A stretch of 64,000 nt of DNA from positions 51,671 through 115,670 of the forward strand of contig CAZCZZ010000004.1 in assembly GCA_964503335.1 (NCBI GenBank), written 5' to 3'. The notes under the pieces are model-generated. The model was not told where the DNA came from. It made no database searches and saw only the letters and a program-made list of their open reading frames with translations. The position numbers were made by a program, and so were the translations under genes. Below, piece after piece: positions 1 through 9,201 of the stretch (within the stretch, counting starts at the first letter, position 1; the number at the start of each line of letters is the position of its first letter). Origin of the DNA: CAZCZZ01 sp964503335 (GTDB taxonomy: Bacteria > Verrucomicrobiota > Kiritimatiellia > CAIVKH01).

Positions 1-495
1 AAGGATCATGCCCGCGATGGGTTCACCCAGATCGATCTCGATTCGCGAGGACGACTCCGCCGTCAGGGTGATGCTCTTCGAGGGGAATCCGAACTTGCGG
101 AGTTCATAGCTCTGTGAAGACTCTGTTATGGACACGACGATCGGGGTCTGACCCAGCAAATTTCCGTCGGAATCATAAACTTCGGCAGACGGCGGCTTGC
201 TGGCAATCGTGACCTTCGGGATCTCTTTCTCCAAGTCAACTTGAACGGGTGACTTCGTATCCGAGCGAACAATCAGGCTCTGCTTGACGTAACCTTCCTT
301 GCTCAGTTCATAGGAACCTGAAAACACGGACGTGGGAGTCACACCCATGCGCTCGGGACCGCCCCGCTGTATTCGGAACACGTCCGCTCCCGTCGGGCGG
401 CTTTCCACAACAATTGGTGTTCCGCAACCGAGGAGGCCAAGACAACCACTGACAACTGCCGCACACATCAAGTACCGACCAATTCCTAGATTCAT
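1..495 (-). CDS. PEGA-domain lipoprotein (3' end beyond window)
   Basis: This reading frame is open from an ATG at 495 to the window edge (165 codons, no stop), so the C-terminus is missing. The start is preceded by a good ribosome binding site (AGGAG six bases upstream). The N-terminus is hydrophobic and ends in a lipobox (LLGC, Cys24), so it should be a lipoprotein. Two PEGA-like units follow. The first (about 28-75) has the ESRPTGADV and GVTPT...YELSKEGY pattern; the second (about 94-145) has ASKPPSAEVY, LGQTP and YELRKFGF. PEGA domains are surface or periplasmic beta-sandwiches of uncertain binding role. It lies downstream of the large secreted protein on the same strand with a 134-base gap, so it may have its own promoter. 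The specific function is unknown. Confidence 0.8.
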   Translation of the reverse strand, partial: MNLGIGRYLMCAAVVSGCLGLLGCGTPIVVESRPTGADVFRIQRGGPERMGVTPTSVFSGSYELSKEGYVKQSLIVRSDTKSPVQVDLEKEIPKVTIASKPPSAEVYDSDGNLLGQTPIVVSITESSQSYELRKFGFPSKSITLTAESSSRIEIDLGEPIAGMIL

Positions 496-629
496 CTTTT
501 CTCCTAAGCCGGGATAATCCGATATACTCAACTGATTGTAGACGGGGTAGCCGCTCTTACTCTCCGAGAGCATTTTAGCACTCGTTTGCCGGTGAATCTG
601 TACGAGGGATCTGGCGCAAAGACCAGATT

Positions 630-3600
630 CTACTTCACGGGAAGCGTGCCCTCATACCCGAACTGGGTTTGCCAGAAGCCTTCAGTGCTCTTGAATATGT
701 ACCAGTTGCCGCCCTTGGGATAGTAGCAGCCGATATCAGACTTCCCATCGCCGTCATAGTCACCGACCACAGGCGTCGTTCCGGTATAGCCAAATTGCGT
801 GGCCTTAAATCCGTCCGTACTCTGGTACATGTACCAGTTCCCGCCTGGCGGGTAGTAGCAGCCGATGTCCGACTTGCCATCGCCGTCGAAGTCACCCACG
901 ACGGGTTCGGTGCCAGCGTATCCGAACTGCTTAGCCGTAAACCCGTCGGTGCTTTGGAATAGGTACCAATTGCCACCGGGGGGATAGTAACAGCCGATAT
1001 CCGACTTGCCGTCCCCATCAAAGTCACCCACGACCGGAATTGTGCCCGCATAGCCAAACTGCGTGGACTTGAAGCCGTCGGTGCTTTGGAACAGGTACCA
1101 ATTTCCGCCCGGTGGATAGTAGCAGCCGATATCCGATTTGCCGTCCCCGTCGAAATCACCGACGACCGGGATCGTGCCGGCATAGCCAAACTGCGTGGAC
1201 GTGAAACCGTCCGTGCTCTGGTAAAGGTACCAGTTCCCACCGGGAGGGTAATAGCACCCAATATCGCCTTTGCCATCCCCGTCAAAGTCCCCACTTACAG
1301 GAAGAGTGCCCTCATATCCGAATGTCGTGTTCCAGAAACCCTCGCCACTCTTGAACACATACCAATTCCCGCCAAGCGGGTAGTAGCAGGCGATGTCCGA
1401 CCTACCGTCTCCATCGAAGTCTGCGGTCTTGGAGTCGTTTATGGCAGACTTTGTGAACACAATATTGGCAACCCGCGCAGCGCTAGACGTGCTTTGTGCC
1501 GACAATTCAAAAAGGACACGAGCGACGGACCCCTCATGTCCAGAAATGGGCAGCACGATATGCTGGAACTTATCACCGACATAATCGCTGATGCGGCAAA
1601 GAAAAATCGTATCGTCTTCAAGTTTGACGCTAAAAACGTCACCAGTCGTTGCTGAAAGAGCAGTCAATTCAAACTCCAGCTGGCCCGCATCTTTCGGAAT
1701 CAAGAATTCCCCCACAAGTTGAGCCAAGCTTGGAGTCTCCGCTCCTGTAGTGGCCATAGTATTTGCAGCCCTTCGCGCCGCTGTAACCGCAATTGGATGG
1801 GCTCGCATCTCAAGAGCGAGCATGGTTTGCCCATTTACATTGACTGGCGGCAATTCAACACCGCCCTGCTTCGGAAGCCAAAGGTACGGGTCGTAGCCGA
1901 CGCCAACCGCCGTGGGGTAAGGCTTTACAGGCTTTGCCAGCGGACAGGAAGCTGCTGTGTCGCCCCAGAAGGTTGGAGCAGGTCTATAGTCGAAATTTCC
2001 GCTTGGGAATACACACGAGATGAAATCGTCATTGTTCGCAAAGCGCAAATACCAATCTACGATTCCCGTATGGTCAACTTCCGGAATTTCATCACCGCCA
2101 CACGGTGCAGCACCGCTAAGCCTGTCCGAGAAACGCCACGACTTGCTGTATCCGTATTGCGCATAGAAGTTTTCGACCCAGTTCACAGTGCCGTTGTTGT
2201 AAGCATTGATGAGCAGCTGAGGAGAAAACATGGCTCGCGTTTCAAATGGAGAGTCAAGGACTGTAACTTGAGAAAACTCGAACTGCGGCAGGCGCGATAT
2301 CGCCACCGCACCCACAACCGTACCGTGACTGTGGCCCACAATGTGTATGGGTTTTGAGTAGCTAGCAGGAAAGATCTTCTGAACCCATGTCGCTAGATCG
2401 GCACCCGCCGCTTGGGCGTTGCGAAATGACTCGTCATCAGACACACCAAGACACCAACTTTGCTTTCCGCCATCTGCCCCGAAATAGGCGCCCGGCCAAG
2501 TGTAAAGCAACACGTTGGCACTAACGTTATCCGATTGCCACAGCCGATTCGTCAAGACTCGCGCAAGACTGAGAAATGTGTCCGGCGGAAAAGTTGAGTA
2601 CGTACCGTTTGGCTGCCAACCATGAACCAAGAGCATCGTTGGTAGATTCGCGGCAAACGTTCCAGATGCGGCGTGATGCAGACCAGAGGAATCGAGACGC
2701 CACAGAAAGGCGCCACCTGGATCAGGGATCGTGTAGCAAACGTCACCTAAATCGTTTTGCACAATGATTTCGATCGGATCGCTTTGCGTGTGCCCATAGT
2801 CATTCCACACATCGACATAGTATGTCCCGCCAGAAACAGGATACTTACCATCGCTTGATGTCAGCGGCGTGATCGGCAAGCTCGCGCTCGTGCCATTGTT
2901 CTGCTTCAGTCCGTCTCGATACCACTGGTAGTCAACGTCTTTGTCGTTGGAAACATATACTGAGAGACTTACTGGTTGTAATGGCACCGCGTTATACACT
3001 CGAGATTCGGACTGATTTACGATTACCGGTTTTTGCGCAGATATGGCCGAAACCTGCAGGGGCTGACTTGCTGCTTTCTTGTCGTCTGTCCGATCTGATT
3101 GTCCCGCTTCATTGTTCTCGTCTATTAACGCGGCAATAAAGTATGTCCCTTGCGACGTTGCTTTGGGAATCGTCACGGCAGCGGCAATCGTCGCAGATTC
3201 GCCCATTCCAAGGGGTCCTATTGCGAAATCGGTTGACGATAAGCGTGTGTCGGAGAGCGTTATGGTATTGTCAGTGCTAAGGAAGATCGCGCCGTGTGTC
3301 GCCTTTGTTGCAGCATTGCCAACATTGCGAATGGTGGTGCTGACGTTGACGTTGTTGCCAACGACGACTGAGCTGGGCGAAAAGGCGACTGAATCGATCA
3401 CAAGATTGGCGAACGACGACGCCAGTGTTTGAAATGTTTGATCCTCCGTAGATGAGGGACCAATAGCATTCTGCGCGACGAGCCGGTAGTGATAGATGGT
3501 GTTTGGCTGCAGGGCAGAAATTGGTTGCGATACGGAAACAGGTGCGGTCCCAGCTCCCGCTGTCGACCAGATTATGGAGTTTCCGTAACTCGTCGTCAGA

Positions 3601-4860
3601 CCAAATTCAAAGCGCCAAGTCGTTTGGTAGCCCCTTGGATTCACTGTGCCGTTTAGTTTGGCCGATGTGGCGGTTTTGTCTGATACAGCCTGGATGGATA
3701 GACTCGGTGGCAGCGGAATCCCGCAAATGTCTGCGGGAATCGCAACGCTGATCGTGGGCGAGTCTTTCGTCCCGCTACTGTTGCTCGCCCTCACGAAGTA
3801 CTGGTACGTCTGCCCTGCCACCAGTCCCAGATTGTTGTAGAACGTTCGCCCTGTCGTCGGGTTTCCGATTGCACTGTTGTTGCGATACACTTGGTAAGAA
3901 GTCGCTCCACTCGACGCGCTCCAGTTCAACGTCACGGCCGGCGCCGCGGGTGGAGCCGTATCACAAATCGGACTGTTGTTGCTCAGCGTGAAGCTGCCGG
4001 GGCCACTGGCACAGATGTTCGCCGGTATGCTCACACTGATCGTGGGCGAGTCCTTCGTTCCGCTACTGTTGCTCGCCCTCACGAAGTACTGGTACGTCTG
4101 CCCTGCCACCAGTCCCAGATTGTTGTAGAACGTTCGCCCTGTCGTCGGGTTTCCGATTGCACTGTTGTTGCGATACACTTGGTAAGAAGTCGCTCCACTC
4201 GACGCGCTCCAGTTCAACGTCACGGCCGGCGCCGCGGGTGGGGCGGTATCGCAGATCGGGGCATCGTTACTGAGCGTAAAACTGCCGGGGCCGCTTGGAC
4301 AAATATCCGCAGGGATCGAGACGCTGATCGTAGGCGAGTCCTTCGTGCCGCTACTGTTGCTCGCCCTCACGAAGTACTGGTACGTTTGCCCCGCCACCAG
4401 TCCCAGATTGTTGTAGAACGTTCGCCCTGTCGTCGGGTTTCCGATTGNNNNNNNNNNNNNNNNNNNNNNNNNNNNNNNNNNNNNNNNNNNNNNNNNNNNN
4501 NNNNNNNNNNNNNNNNNNNNNNNNNNNNNNNNNNNNNNNNNNNNNNNTGTAGAACGTTCGCCCTGTCGTCGGGTTTCCGATTGCACTGTTGTTGCGATAC
4601 ACCTGGTAAGAAGTCGCTCCGCTCGACGCTGTCCAGTTCAACGTGACCGCTGGTCCTGCGGGTGGTGCCGTATCGCAGATCGGGGTATTGTTGCTCAATG
4701 TGAAACTGCCGGGAACGGCTGCAAAGGCCTCTGCGCCGAAAAACATCAAAACCAATATGACGGCGACAACCTTTGGTCGAGGTGCGGCCAGCGTCTGTTT
4801 AGTGCGTGAAATCGTTAAGATGCGACCGCAAGCTCGAGCGAAGGAAGGATGAGCACTCAT
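630..4860 (-). CDS. Giant secreted FN3 / CARDB / lipase-fold / VCBS-repeat protein, interrupted by an assembly gap
   Basis: The start is taken at the ATG at 4860, which opens a signal peptide with a hydrophobic core ending AEAFA. Then come near-identical 96-residue FN3-type repeats (motifs YQVYRNNSAIGNPTTG and YFVRASNSSGT), a more divergent FN3-like domain, a CARDB-type domain, an Ig-like stretch, and an alpha/beta hydrolase with LLVHGW and the nucleophile elbow GHSHG. The C-terminus has six VCBS/FG-GAP-like repeats of 44 residues (DFDGDGKSDIGCYYPP). About 1,400 or more residues in all. The 100 N at 4448-4547 lie in the FN3 array and the frame changes across them, because the placeholder is not the true gap length. 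The role is probably a secreted or surface esterase/lipase with adhesive repeats; the substrate is unknown. Confidence 0.75.
640..1430 (-). repeat. Six tandem 132-bp units encoding VCBS/FG-GAP repeats
   Basis: The tag tagtagcagc recurs with a 132-base period (for example at 721 and 853). Each unit encodes 44 residues with a Ca-binding-like DxDGDGxxD loop followed by CYYPxGGNWY. Units 3-5 are almost identical, implying recent duplication or homogenisation. Confidence 0.85.
3773..4650 (-). repeat. Tandem 288-bp units encoding FN3 repeats, spanning the gap
   Basis: The string cgctactgttgctcgccctc recurs at 3773, 4061 and 4349, an exact 288-base period (96 codons). Units are nearly identical at nucleotide level, which explains why the assembly broke inside the array. 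Confidence 0.85.
4448..4547. other. Assembly gap of exactly 100 N
   Basis: A run of exactly 100 N with the same repeat on both sides. Repeat phase across it (tgtagaacg at 4412 and 4548) differs by 136 bases rather than a multiple of 288, so the true gap should be 252 bases plus a multiple of 288. Confidence 0.95.
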
Positions 4861-5140
4861 GAGCGCAGTCTTCAGAAAGAAAATAGAGAAGGCAATCACC
4901 GAATTAGAATCTAATCTCAATACTCCAGCACTAGTCAACAGGTCTTTGTTAAGTGACCAATTCTCATCCTCGCACTTCTGCAACTCGGTTCGGTGCGCAT
5001 GGCGGTGTCGATTATATTGCGGGCAGCACACTATAGAATCATTCGAGTCGTGTTCGTGCGCAACCGTTTACAGCCAAGAAGGTTGGGCAGAGGTTTTTCT
5101 GTTGCGGTCACGGGCATGCGGTGACTCCCGGTCCGGCGTC
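4861..5140. other. Intergenic leader of the giant secreted gene, possible promoter
   Basis: No convincing gene is visible on either strand. It is more AT-rich than its surroundings. On the minus strand a perfect TATAAT lies at 5016-5011, about 150 bases upstream of the ATG at 4860; the matching -35 region is poor, so this is a weak promoter candidate. Confidence 0.35.
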
Positions 5141-5203
5141 GCGTCGCGGTAGCTCCGCGCTCCACAGCCGGTGTCTGGCGTGAATTGGAGCACGGAGCGA
5201 CGC
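5141..5203. repeat. Intergenic palindromic element
   Basis: The arms gcgtcgc...gctccgcgctcca and tggagcacggagcgacgc are inverted repeats with about one mismatch plus a four-base bulge, separated by about 21 bases. It resembles other long intergenic hairpins in this window (14201, 15489, 39212, 43784). Confidence 0.55.
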
Positions 5204-5223
5204 GAGGTGTCGGGTCAGAAGGA

Positions 5224-5243
5224 ACGGCCTGGGGTCAGGCCGT
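5224..5243 (-). terminator. Hairpin downstream of the winged-helix regulator gene
   Basis: A perfect 7-bp stem (acggcct/aggccgt) with a 6-base loop lies 15 bases past the stop codon at 5258. There is no T-tract, so it could be a weak terminator or only a 3' stabilising hairpin. Confidence 0.35.
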
Positions 5244-5257
5244 CTCCAGGGGCTGAC

Positions 5258-5595
5258 CTACCCGCGGGCTCTGCATTTGTCCCTCACAATTCTCCGCGTC
5301 CGCTTCATCACCTTGGTCAGGGCGACGAGATAGGCGTTGAATCCATCGAGGCCCTCCCGCGTGATGTGGATGGTGGTTCGGGGTTTCAGGTTTACGAAGG
5401 CTTTGGTCATGTGAATGACGCCGGCTTCTTGCAGCGCGTAGAGATGTCGGTTCAGTTTCCCGTCGGTCATGGCGGTGAGCGTCTTGACCTGCGTGAAGCT
5501 GAGCTGGTCATCGGCGGCGCAAAGGCTCGACAGGATCGCGAAGCGGCTTGGCTCGTGGTAGACGCGCTGGTTTCGGTTGTTGTTTCGTTTGTCAT
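5258..5595 (-). CDS. Winged-helix (MarR/HTH_34-like) transcriptional regulator, start uncertain or frameshifted
   Basis: The last 70 codons read from an ATG at 5470 in one frame: a recognition helix and wing (MTDGKLNRHLYALQ, then ITREGLDGFNAYL). The conserved first half of the winged helix (HEPSRFAILSSL, then DQLSFTQVKTL) lies directly upstream in that frame, so the protein must start earlier. That frame has no upstream ATG. An ATG at 5595 begins a short frame (MTNETTTE) offset by one base. Either translation starts at a rare codon (an in-frame CTG lies near 5610), or a single-base indel separates the ATG from the HTH. The family is small DNA-binding regulators of about 95-110 residues. It follows the FN3-like gene on the same strand. 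Confidence 0.6.
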
Positions 5596-5610
5596 GGTCG
5601 TGGGGAAAGA

Positions 5611-5640
5611 GGGGCAGCCCCGACGTCTCGGGGCTGCCCC
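5611..5640 (-). terminator. Strong hairpin after the unknown FN3-like gene
   Basis: A perfect 13-bp stem, ggggcagccccga paired with tcggggctgcccc around a 4-base loop, begins 11 bases past the stop at 5652. On the minus strand it is followed by CTCTTTCCCC, a weak pyrimidine tract. It also overlaps the possible 5' end of the next gene. Confidence 0.65.
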
Positions 5641-5651
5641 ATCCTTTGGAT

Positions 5652-6332
5652 CTAGCCGAACACCCCGACGCTCACAGCGTCACTCCACTGGCCGATCGTG
5701 GAGTCCTTCTTGCGGTAGATGGCCTTGTACTTCCAGACCGCGCCTGTTCCCTCGGGCGGGAGCGGGGCGTTGTCCACATAGCGTGTGTCGAGGCTGACCG
5801 CGACGGGCGTAAAGGATCCCGTTCCGCGATCAGCGTGGATTTCCACGCCTTGCGCGTTCTTCTTGCTCCACGACAGGACCGGGCGGCCGTTGTCGACCTT
5901 GATGCCCAGATAAGGCTTCAATTCATCGGTATTCGGGACCGATTCCGGCGCCACGATACCGAGGTCTTTGCCCTGTCCCACCGTGTAGCCGGGGTGCGTC
6001 TTGATGTGGCTGACGATCTTCGCCACACGCAAGAACACACCGGCCTCCACACCGAGCGGAGGAGCGTCGATCGTCAACACCGAAGGCACCGGATTGAGGC
6101 CCGTGCCGCGATCCGCCTGGGATGCGTACTCGGTCCACTCCTGCGCCTTCGTCCTGAACTGCACCTTCGCGTCCACCGCATAGGAGAACATCGCGCAATC
6201 CGCCTTCAGTTTCTCGATGGTCTCCGCGCTTACGCCAACCACCGGAGCAATGGGCTCCAGCTTCTTGACGAAGTTGACCAGCCAGGCACGGCGATTCTGA
6301 GCGCCGTAGGGTAGGTAGCTTCTAGTAGCCAT
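5652..6332 (-). CDS. Unknown protein with FN3-like C-terminal domain
   Basis: 226 residues from an ATG at 6332 preceded by the purine-rich AGAGAAGAAAT. No signal peptide or membrane segment is visible. The N-terminal half is mostly helical and charged (KLEPIAPVVGVSAETIEKLK). The middle has GTGLNPVPSVLTIDAPP. The C-terminal half looks like a beta-sandwich with a WSKKNAQGVEIHADRG motif and an FN3-like edge (VWKYKAIYRKKD...IGQWSDAVSV). I cannot name the family with certainty. A hairpin terminator follows, and the downstream winged-helix gene could be its regulator, since both are on the same strand 57 bases apart. Confidence 0.7.
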   Translation of the reverse strand: MATRSYLPYGAQNRRAWLVNFVKKLEPIAPVVGVSAETIEKLKADCAMFSYAVDAKVQFRTKAQEWTEYASQADRGTGLNPVPSVLTIDAPPLGVEAGVFLRVAKIVSHIKTHPGYTVGQGKDLGIVAPESVPNTDELKPYLGIKVDNGRPVLSWSKKNAQGVEIHADRGTGSFTPVAVSLDTRYVDNAPLPPEGTGAVWKYKAIYRKKDSTIGQWSDAVSVGVFG

Positions 6333-6786
6333 ATTTCTTCTCTCGTCTCTTTCTTTGTCTCTGTCACTTTAACGACCCGGTCACCCGGACCTTTGGTCCA
6401 GTCGGTTCCGTGTCGTCGCAGTGTTAGACACCGGCTTTTTCAGCGCGTTCAACCGGTTTACAAAGTATTTAAAACCACTTTTACATGCAAATGCATTGGG
6501 ATTCATTCGGCGCAATCTACTGTGTGGTAGAGCGTTATAGCGGCTACTACCCGAGGGAAGCGCTCTGCGACGCAATGCGGAGCGAAAAATAGTTTCACTT
6601 TTTCTGCTACGAATTTCATTCCGATGCGCAGTCGGCAGAGAATGTTCAGCGGGACTTTCACGCCAGCGTGGAAAGACCAACGCGCGCTGCGGGCGTTACC
6701 GGCGGGTCTGCAGGACCTGCACGCAGGTATGGCGAGCCCGCAGGGCGTTGAGGTGGTCTCACTCCCCATGCATGTGGAGCCACCTC
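6333..6786. other. Gene-free region upstream of the 21-bp lattice
   Basis: Short open frames here have no recognisable domains, implausible composition and no ribosome binding site. The stretch 6440-6520 is AT-rich and could hold the promoter of the gene starting at 6332. The last 20 bases (6766-6786) look like a decayed copy of the 21-bp unit that follows. Confidence 0.5.
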
Positions 6787-7101
6787 GCTAGCGTGTGGTG
6801 ACTACTCGCTAGCGTGCGGCGGCTACGCGCTAGCGTGTAAACGCCGCATGCCTGCGTGTGAGCCCCACTCGCTAGCGTGTGGCGGCTACACGCTAGCGTG
6901 TAAACGCTGCACGCCTGCGTGTGAGCCCGACTCGCTAGCGTGCGGCGGCTACACGCTAGCGTGTGAACGTTACATGCCAGCGTGTGAGCCCCACTCGCTA
7001 GCGCGTGGCGGCTGCACGCTAGCGTGTGAACGCTGCAGACCTGCGTGTGAGTCCGACTCGCTAGCGCGTGGCGACTGCACGCTAGCGTGTGAACGCTGCA
7101 T
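6787..7101. repeat. Fifteen head-to-tail 21-bp units in an A-B-C higher-order array (63 bp)
   Basis: The hexamer gctagc occurs at 6787, 6808, 6829, 6871, 6892, 6934, 6955, 6997, 7018, 7060 and 7081, with spacings of only 21 or 42 bases. Every third slot (6850, 6913, 6976, 7039) carries gcctgcg, gccagcg or acctgcg instead. The array is therefore 15 units of 21 bp arranged as A (gctagcgtgtggcggctacac), B (gctagcgtgtaaacgctgcac) and C (gcctgcgtgtgagcccgactc). Unit junctions form dyads, the A/B one a perfect 14-bp palindrome (ACACGCTAGCGTGT). Degenerate copies flank it. The spacing equals two turns of B-DNA. Function unknown. Confidence 0.9.
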
Positions 7102-7204
7102 CCATCAGTGTAAGCCCGGGGCGCTCGCATCGCGCTGCCACAGAAGAGACTGGCAGGGAGACACGAAATGGGAGAACCCGAGATTTGAGATTTGAAACTC
7201 AGAT

Positions 7205-7223
7205 CGTCGACCGTTGGTCGACG
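7205..7223 (-). terminator. Hairpin after the REC-kinase-REC gene
   Basis: A perfect 8-bp stem cgtcgacc/ggtcgacg with a 3-base loop lies 35 bases downstream of the stop at 7258 of the minus-strand operon. It has no T-tract; possible terminator. Confidence 0.35.
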
Positions 7224-7257
7224 GCTACAGCACGAAGGCATTCAAACCGGCCCAACC

Positions 7258-9201
7258 TCAAACACCAGCTTCGGGGTGTGGGGCGGCGGCTTGGGGTAGG
7301 GCTTCGTGGACGGCGCGGAGGAGGGAGGTTTCGTCGTAGGGTTTGGCGAGGATGCTGGCGGATTTGGCTTTGAGGAGTGATTCCTGTTCCGAAGTCTCGA
7401 CCATGCCGGTGGCGATGACGATGCGGGCGCGTGAATCGAAGGCTTTCATGCGCTCCATGCTTTCCTGGCCGCCCATCACGGGCATGTTGAGGTCCATCAG
7501 GACGAGCGCGACGCGGTGCTGGTTCTGCATGAAGAGCTGCAGGGCCTGCTCTCCGTTCTCGGCAGTCATCACGTCGTAACCGCGCTTCTTCAGCATGCGT
7601 TCGGCGAGGCGGCGCAATGTCGGTTCGTCATCCACGACGAGGATTGTCTGCCCCTTGCCGTCGGGCACGACGCCAAGGACCTTCTCCGTCTTTGCGGCGG
7701 TGGTCATCTCCGTCGCGGGGAAGAACAGACGGAACGTGGTGCCCTTGCCCTCCACGCTGTCGACCGTGATCTGGCCGCTGTGGTTCTTAACAATGTTATA
7801 GACGACGGAGAGCCCGAGCCCAGTGCCCTTGCCCGGTGCTTTCGTGGTGAAGAAGGGCTCGAAGATACGCTTGAGAACCGAGGGGCTCATGCCGCAGCCG
7901 GTGTCGGTGACCTCGATGATCACGTGACGGCCGGTCCGCGCGGACGGGTGGTTGCGGTGCTGCTCGTCGCCAAGCATCGCGGCGCCGATGGTGATGTTCA
8001 GCCGGCCGCCCTGCGGCATCGCATGTCCGGCGTTCACGACAAGGTTCATCAGGATCTGGTCGAATTGCGACGGGTCCAGTTCGGCCACGCAGTTCTCGTC
8101 CTTCACGGCCACGTTGATTTCGACGTCCTTCGGCACAGACCGCTTGAAGAGCTTTTCCAGCTCGCGGATGGCGTTGCCGATGTGGACGGGCTTCTTCTGG
8201 CTCTCCACCTTGCGGCTCGCCGCGAGCATCTGCTTCGTGAGTTCGCGCCCTCGCTGCGTCGTCGCGCGGATTTCCGTCACGCCTTCCTTCATCACTTCGC
8301 TCAGGTCCCGCTCCCCGGCCATGAGTTCCGCGTAGCCGCCGATCGCCTGGAGCAGGTTGTTGAAATCGTGTGCGACGCCGGCGGCGAGCCCGCCCACCGC
8401 CTCGAGTTTCTGAGCATGCAGGTAGTCGCGCTCGAGCGCCTTATGATCGGTCACGTCGCGGGCTACGATGACAAGGCCCTGCATCCCGGCGCCGACGTCC
8501 ATGATCGGCCATACGGTAACGACGTGGATCCGGCCCTTCTGGATGCCGTCCGCCAGTTCCTCCACGACGGGGGCGCCGGACCTCTTCGCGCGGTCGGCAG
8601 CCGACTCACGTCCCTGCACCACGAGCCCGGGGAAGACTTGCCGGTAGTCCTGACCGACGATCGCCGACACATCCACACCGCCTGCGTGACCTGCGGCGCG
8701 GTTCGCCCGGCGGATGCGCATACCCGTGTCGAGCAGCAGGATCACGTCCTCGATGGACGCGAACGTCATTTCGAGGTCTTCCTTCGCGCGGGCCAGCTCG
8801 GCCTTGCTCTGCTCCAGGTCCTGCGCGGCACGCGCGGCGCGGATCATAAAACGAAGGCGGAAGATTTCGTTTACCCAGTTGACGGGCTTCGTCGTGAACT
8901 GCGTGGCGCCGACCTGGTACGCGCGTTCGATGGAGGCGGCGTCTTCGAGTCCGGTCATCATGAGGATGGGCGTGTCGCGGAATTCCGGCTGCGCGCGCAG
9001 CTCGGAGCACACGGTAAAGCCATCCTTGCCGGGCATCATGACGTCGAGGATCACCGCGACAGGTCTGAGCGCCCGCGCGGTCTCGAGCGCGGCGACGCCG
9101 TCCTCGAGTTCCTCCACGGCGAATCCCGCGGCCTCAAGGTGGGTGCGGGCGATCATGCGCACCGTGATATCGTCGTCGACGATGAGGACGCGTTCGCTCA
9201 T
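7258..9201 (-). CDS. REC-PAS-histidine kinase-REC hybrid signalling protein
   Basis: 647 residues, apparently cytosolic (no membrane segment). Order: an N-terminal receiver (about 4-120; acidic pair DDD at 9-11, phospho-acceptor Asp53 in LDVMMPG, Lys105), a coiled linker, a PAS domain (about 140-255), a HisKA domain with His278 in AAGVAHDFNNLL, a HATPase domain (NLVVNAGHAMP, DTGCGM, GKGTGLGLS), and a C-terminal receiver (about 523-640, Asp570, Lys620). The AHDFNNLL signature marks the NtrB-like HisKA class. Its ATG overlaps the stop of the upstream kinase (ATGA), so the two are translationally coupled. The N-terminal receiver suggests it is controlled by another kinase, most simply the upstream one. 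No DNA-binding output domain is present, so the final target is unknown. Confidence 0.93.
   Translation of the reverse strand: MSERVLIVDDDITVRMIARTHLEAAGFAVEELEDGVAALETARALRPVAVILDVMMPGKDGFTVCSELRAQPEFRDTPILMMTGLEDAASIERAYQVGATQFTTKPVNWVNEIFRLRFMIRAARAAQDLEQSKAELARAKEDLEMTFASIEDVILLLDTGMRIRRANRAAGHAGGVDVSAIVGQDYRQVFPGLVVQGRESAADRAKRSGAPVVEELADGIQKGRIHVVTVWPIMDVGAGMQGLVIVARDVTDHKALERDYLHAQKLEAVGGLAAGVAHDFNNLLQAIGGYAELMAGERDLSEVMKEGVTEIRATTQRGRELTKQMLAASRKVESQKKPVHIGNAIRELEKLFKRSVPKDVEINVAVKDENCVAELDPSQFDQILMNLVVNAGHAMPQGGRLNITIGAAMLGDEQHRNHPSARTGRHVIIEVTDTGCGMSPSVLKRIFEPFFTTKAPGKGTGLGLSVVYNIVKNHSGQITVDSVEGKGTTFRLFFPATEMTTAAKTEKVLGVVPDGKGQTILVVDDEPTLRRLAERMLKKRGYDVMTAENGEQALQLFMQNQHRVALVLMDLNMPVMGGQESMERMKAFDSRARIVIATGMVETSEQESLLKAKSASILAKPYDETSLLRAVHEALPQAAAPHPEAGV

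Noticed and set aside
1719..2357. Plus-strand frame of 212 codons opposite the giant secreted gene
   Set aside because: Shadow of the real minus-strand gene; no domain, no ribosome binding site and poor composition.
6787..7101. CRISPR array
   Set aside because: Units are adjacent with no variable spacers, and no cas gene is present.
6787..7101. Plasmid replication origin iterons
   Set aside because: Unit length and phasing fit iterons, but no Rep-like initiator or partition gene is near, and the surrounding genes are chromosomal. Kept only as a possibility in the finding.
6759..7241. Long open frames on both strands across the 21-bp array (for example repeats reading TLACERC or SVHTLACSR)
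   Set aside because: 21 is a multiple of 3, so any stop-free unit stays open in that frame. Composition is Cys/Ala/His-rich nonsense, there is no ribosome binding site, and both strands are open at once. The repeat is better seen as DNA structure.
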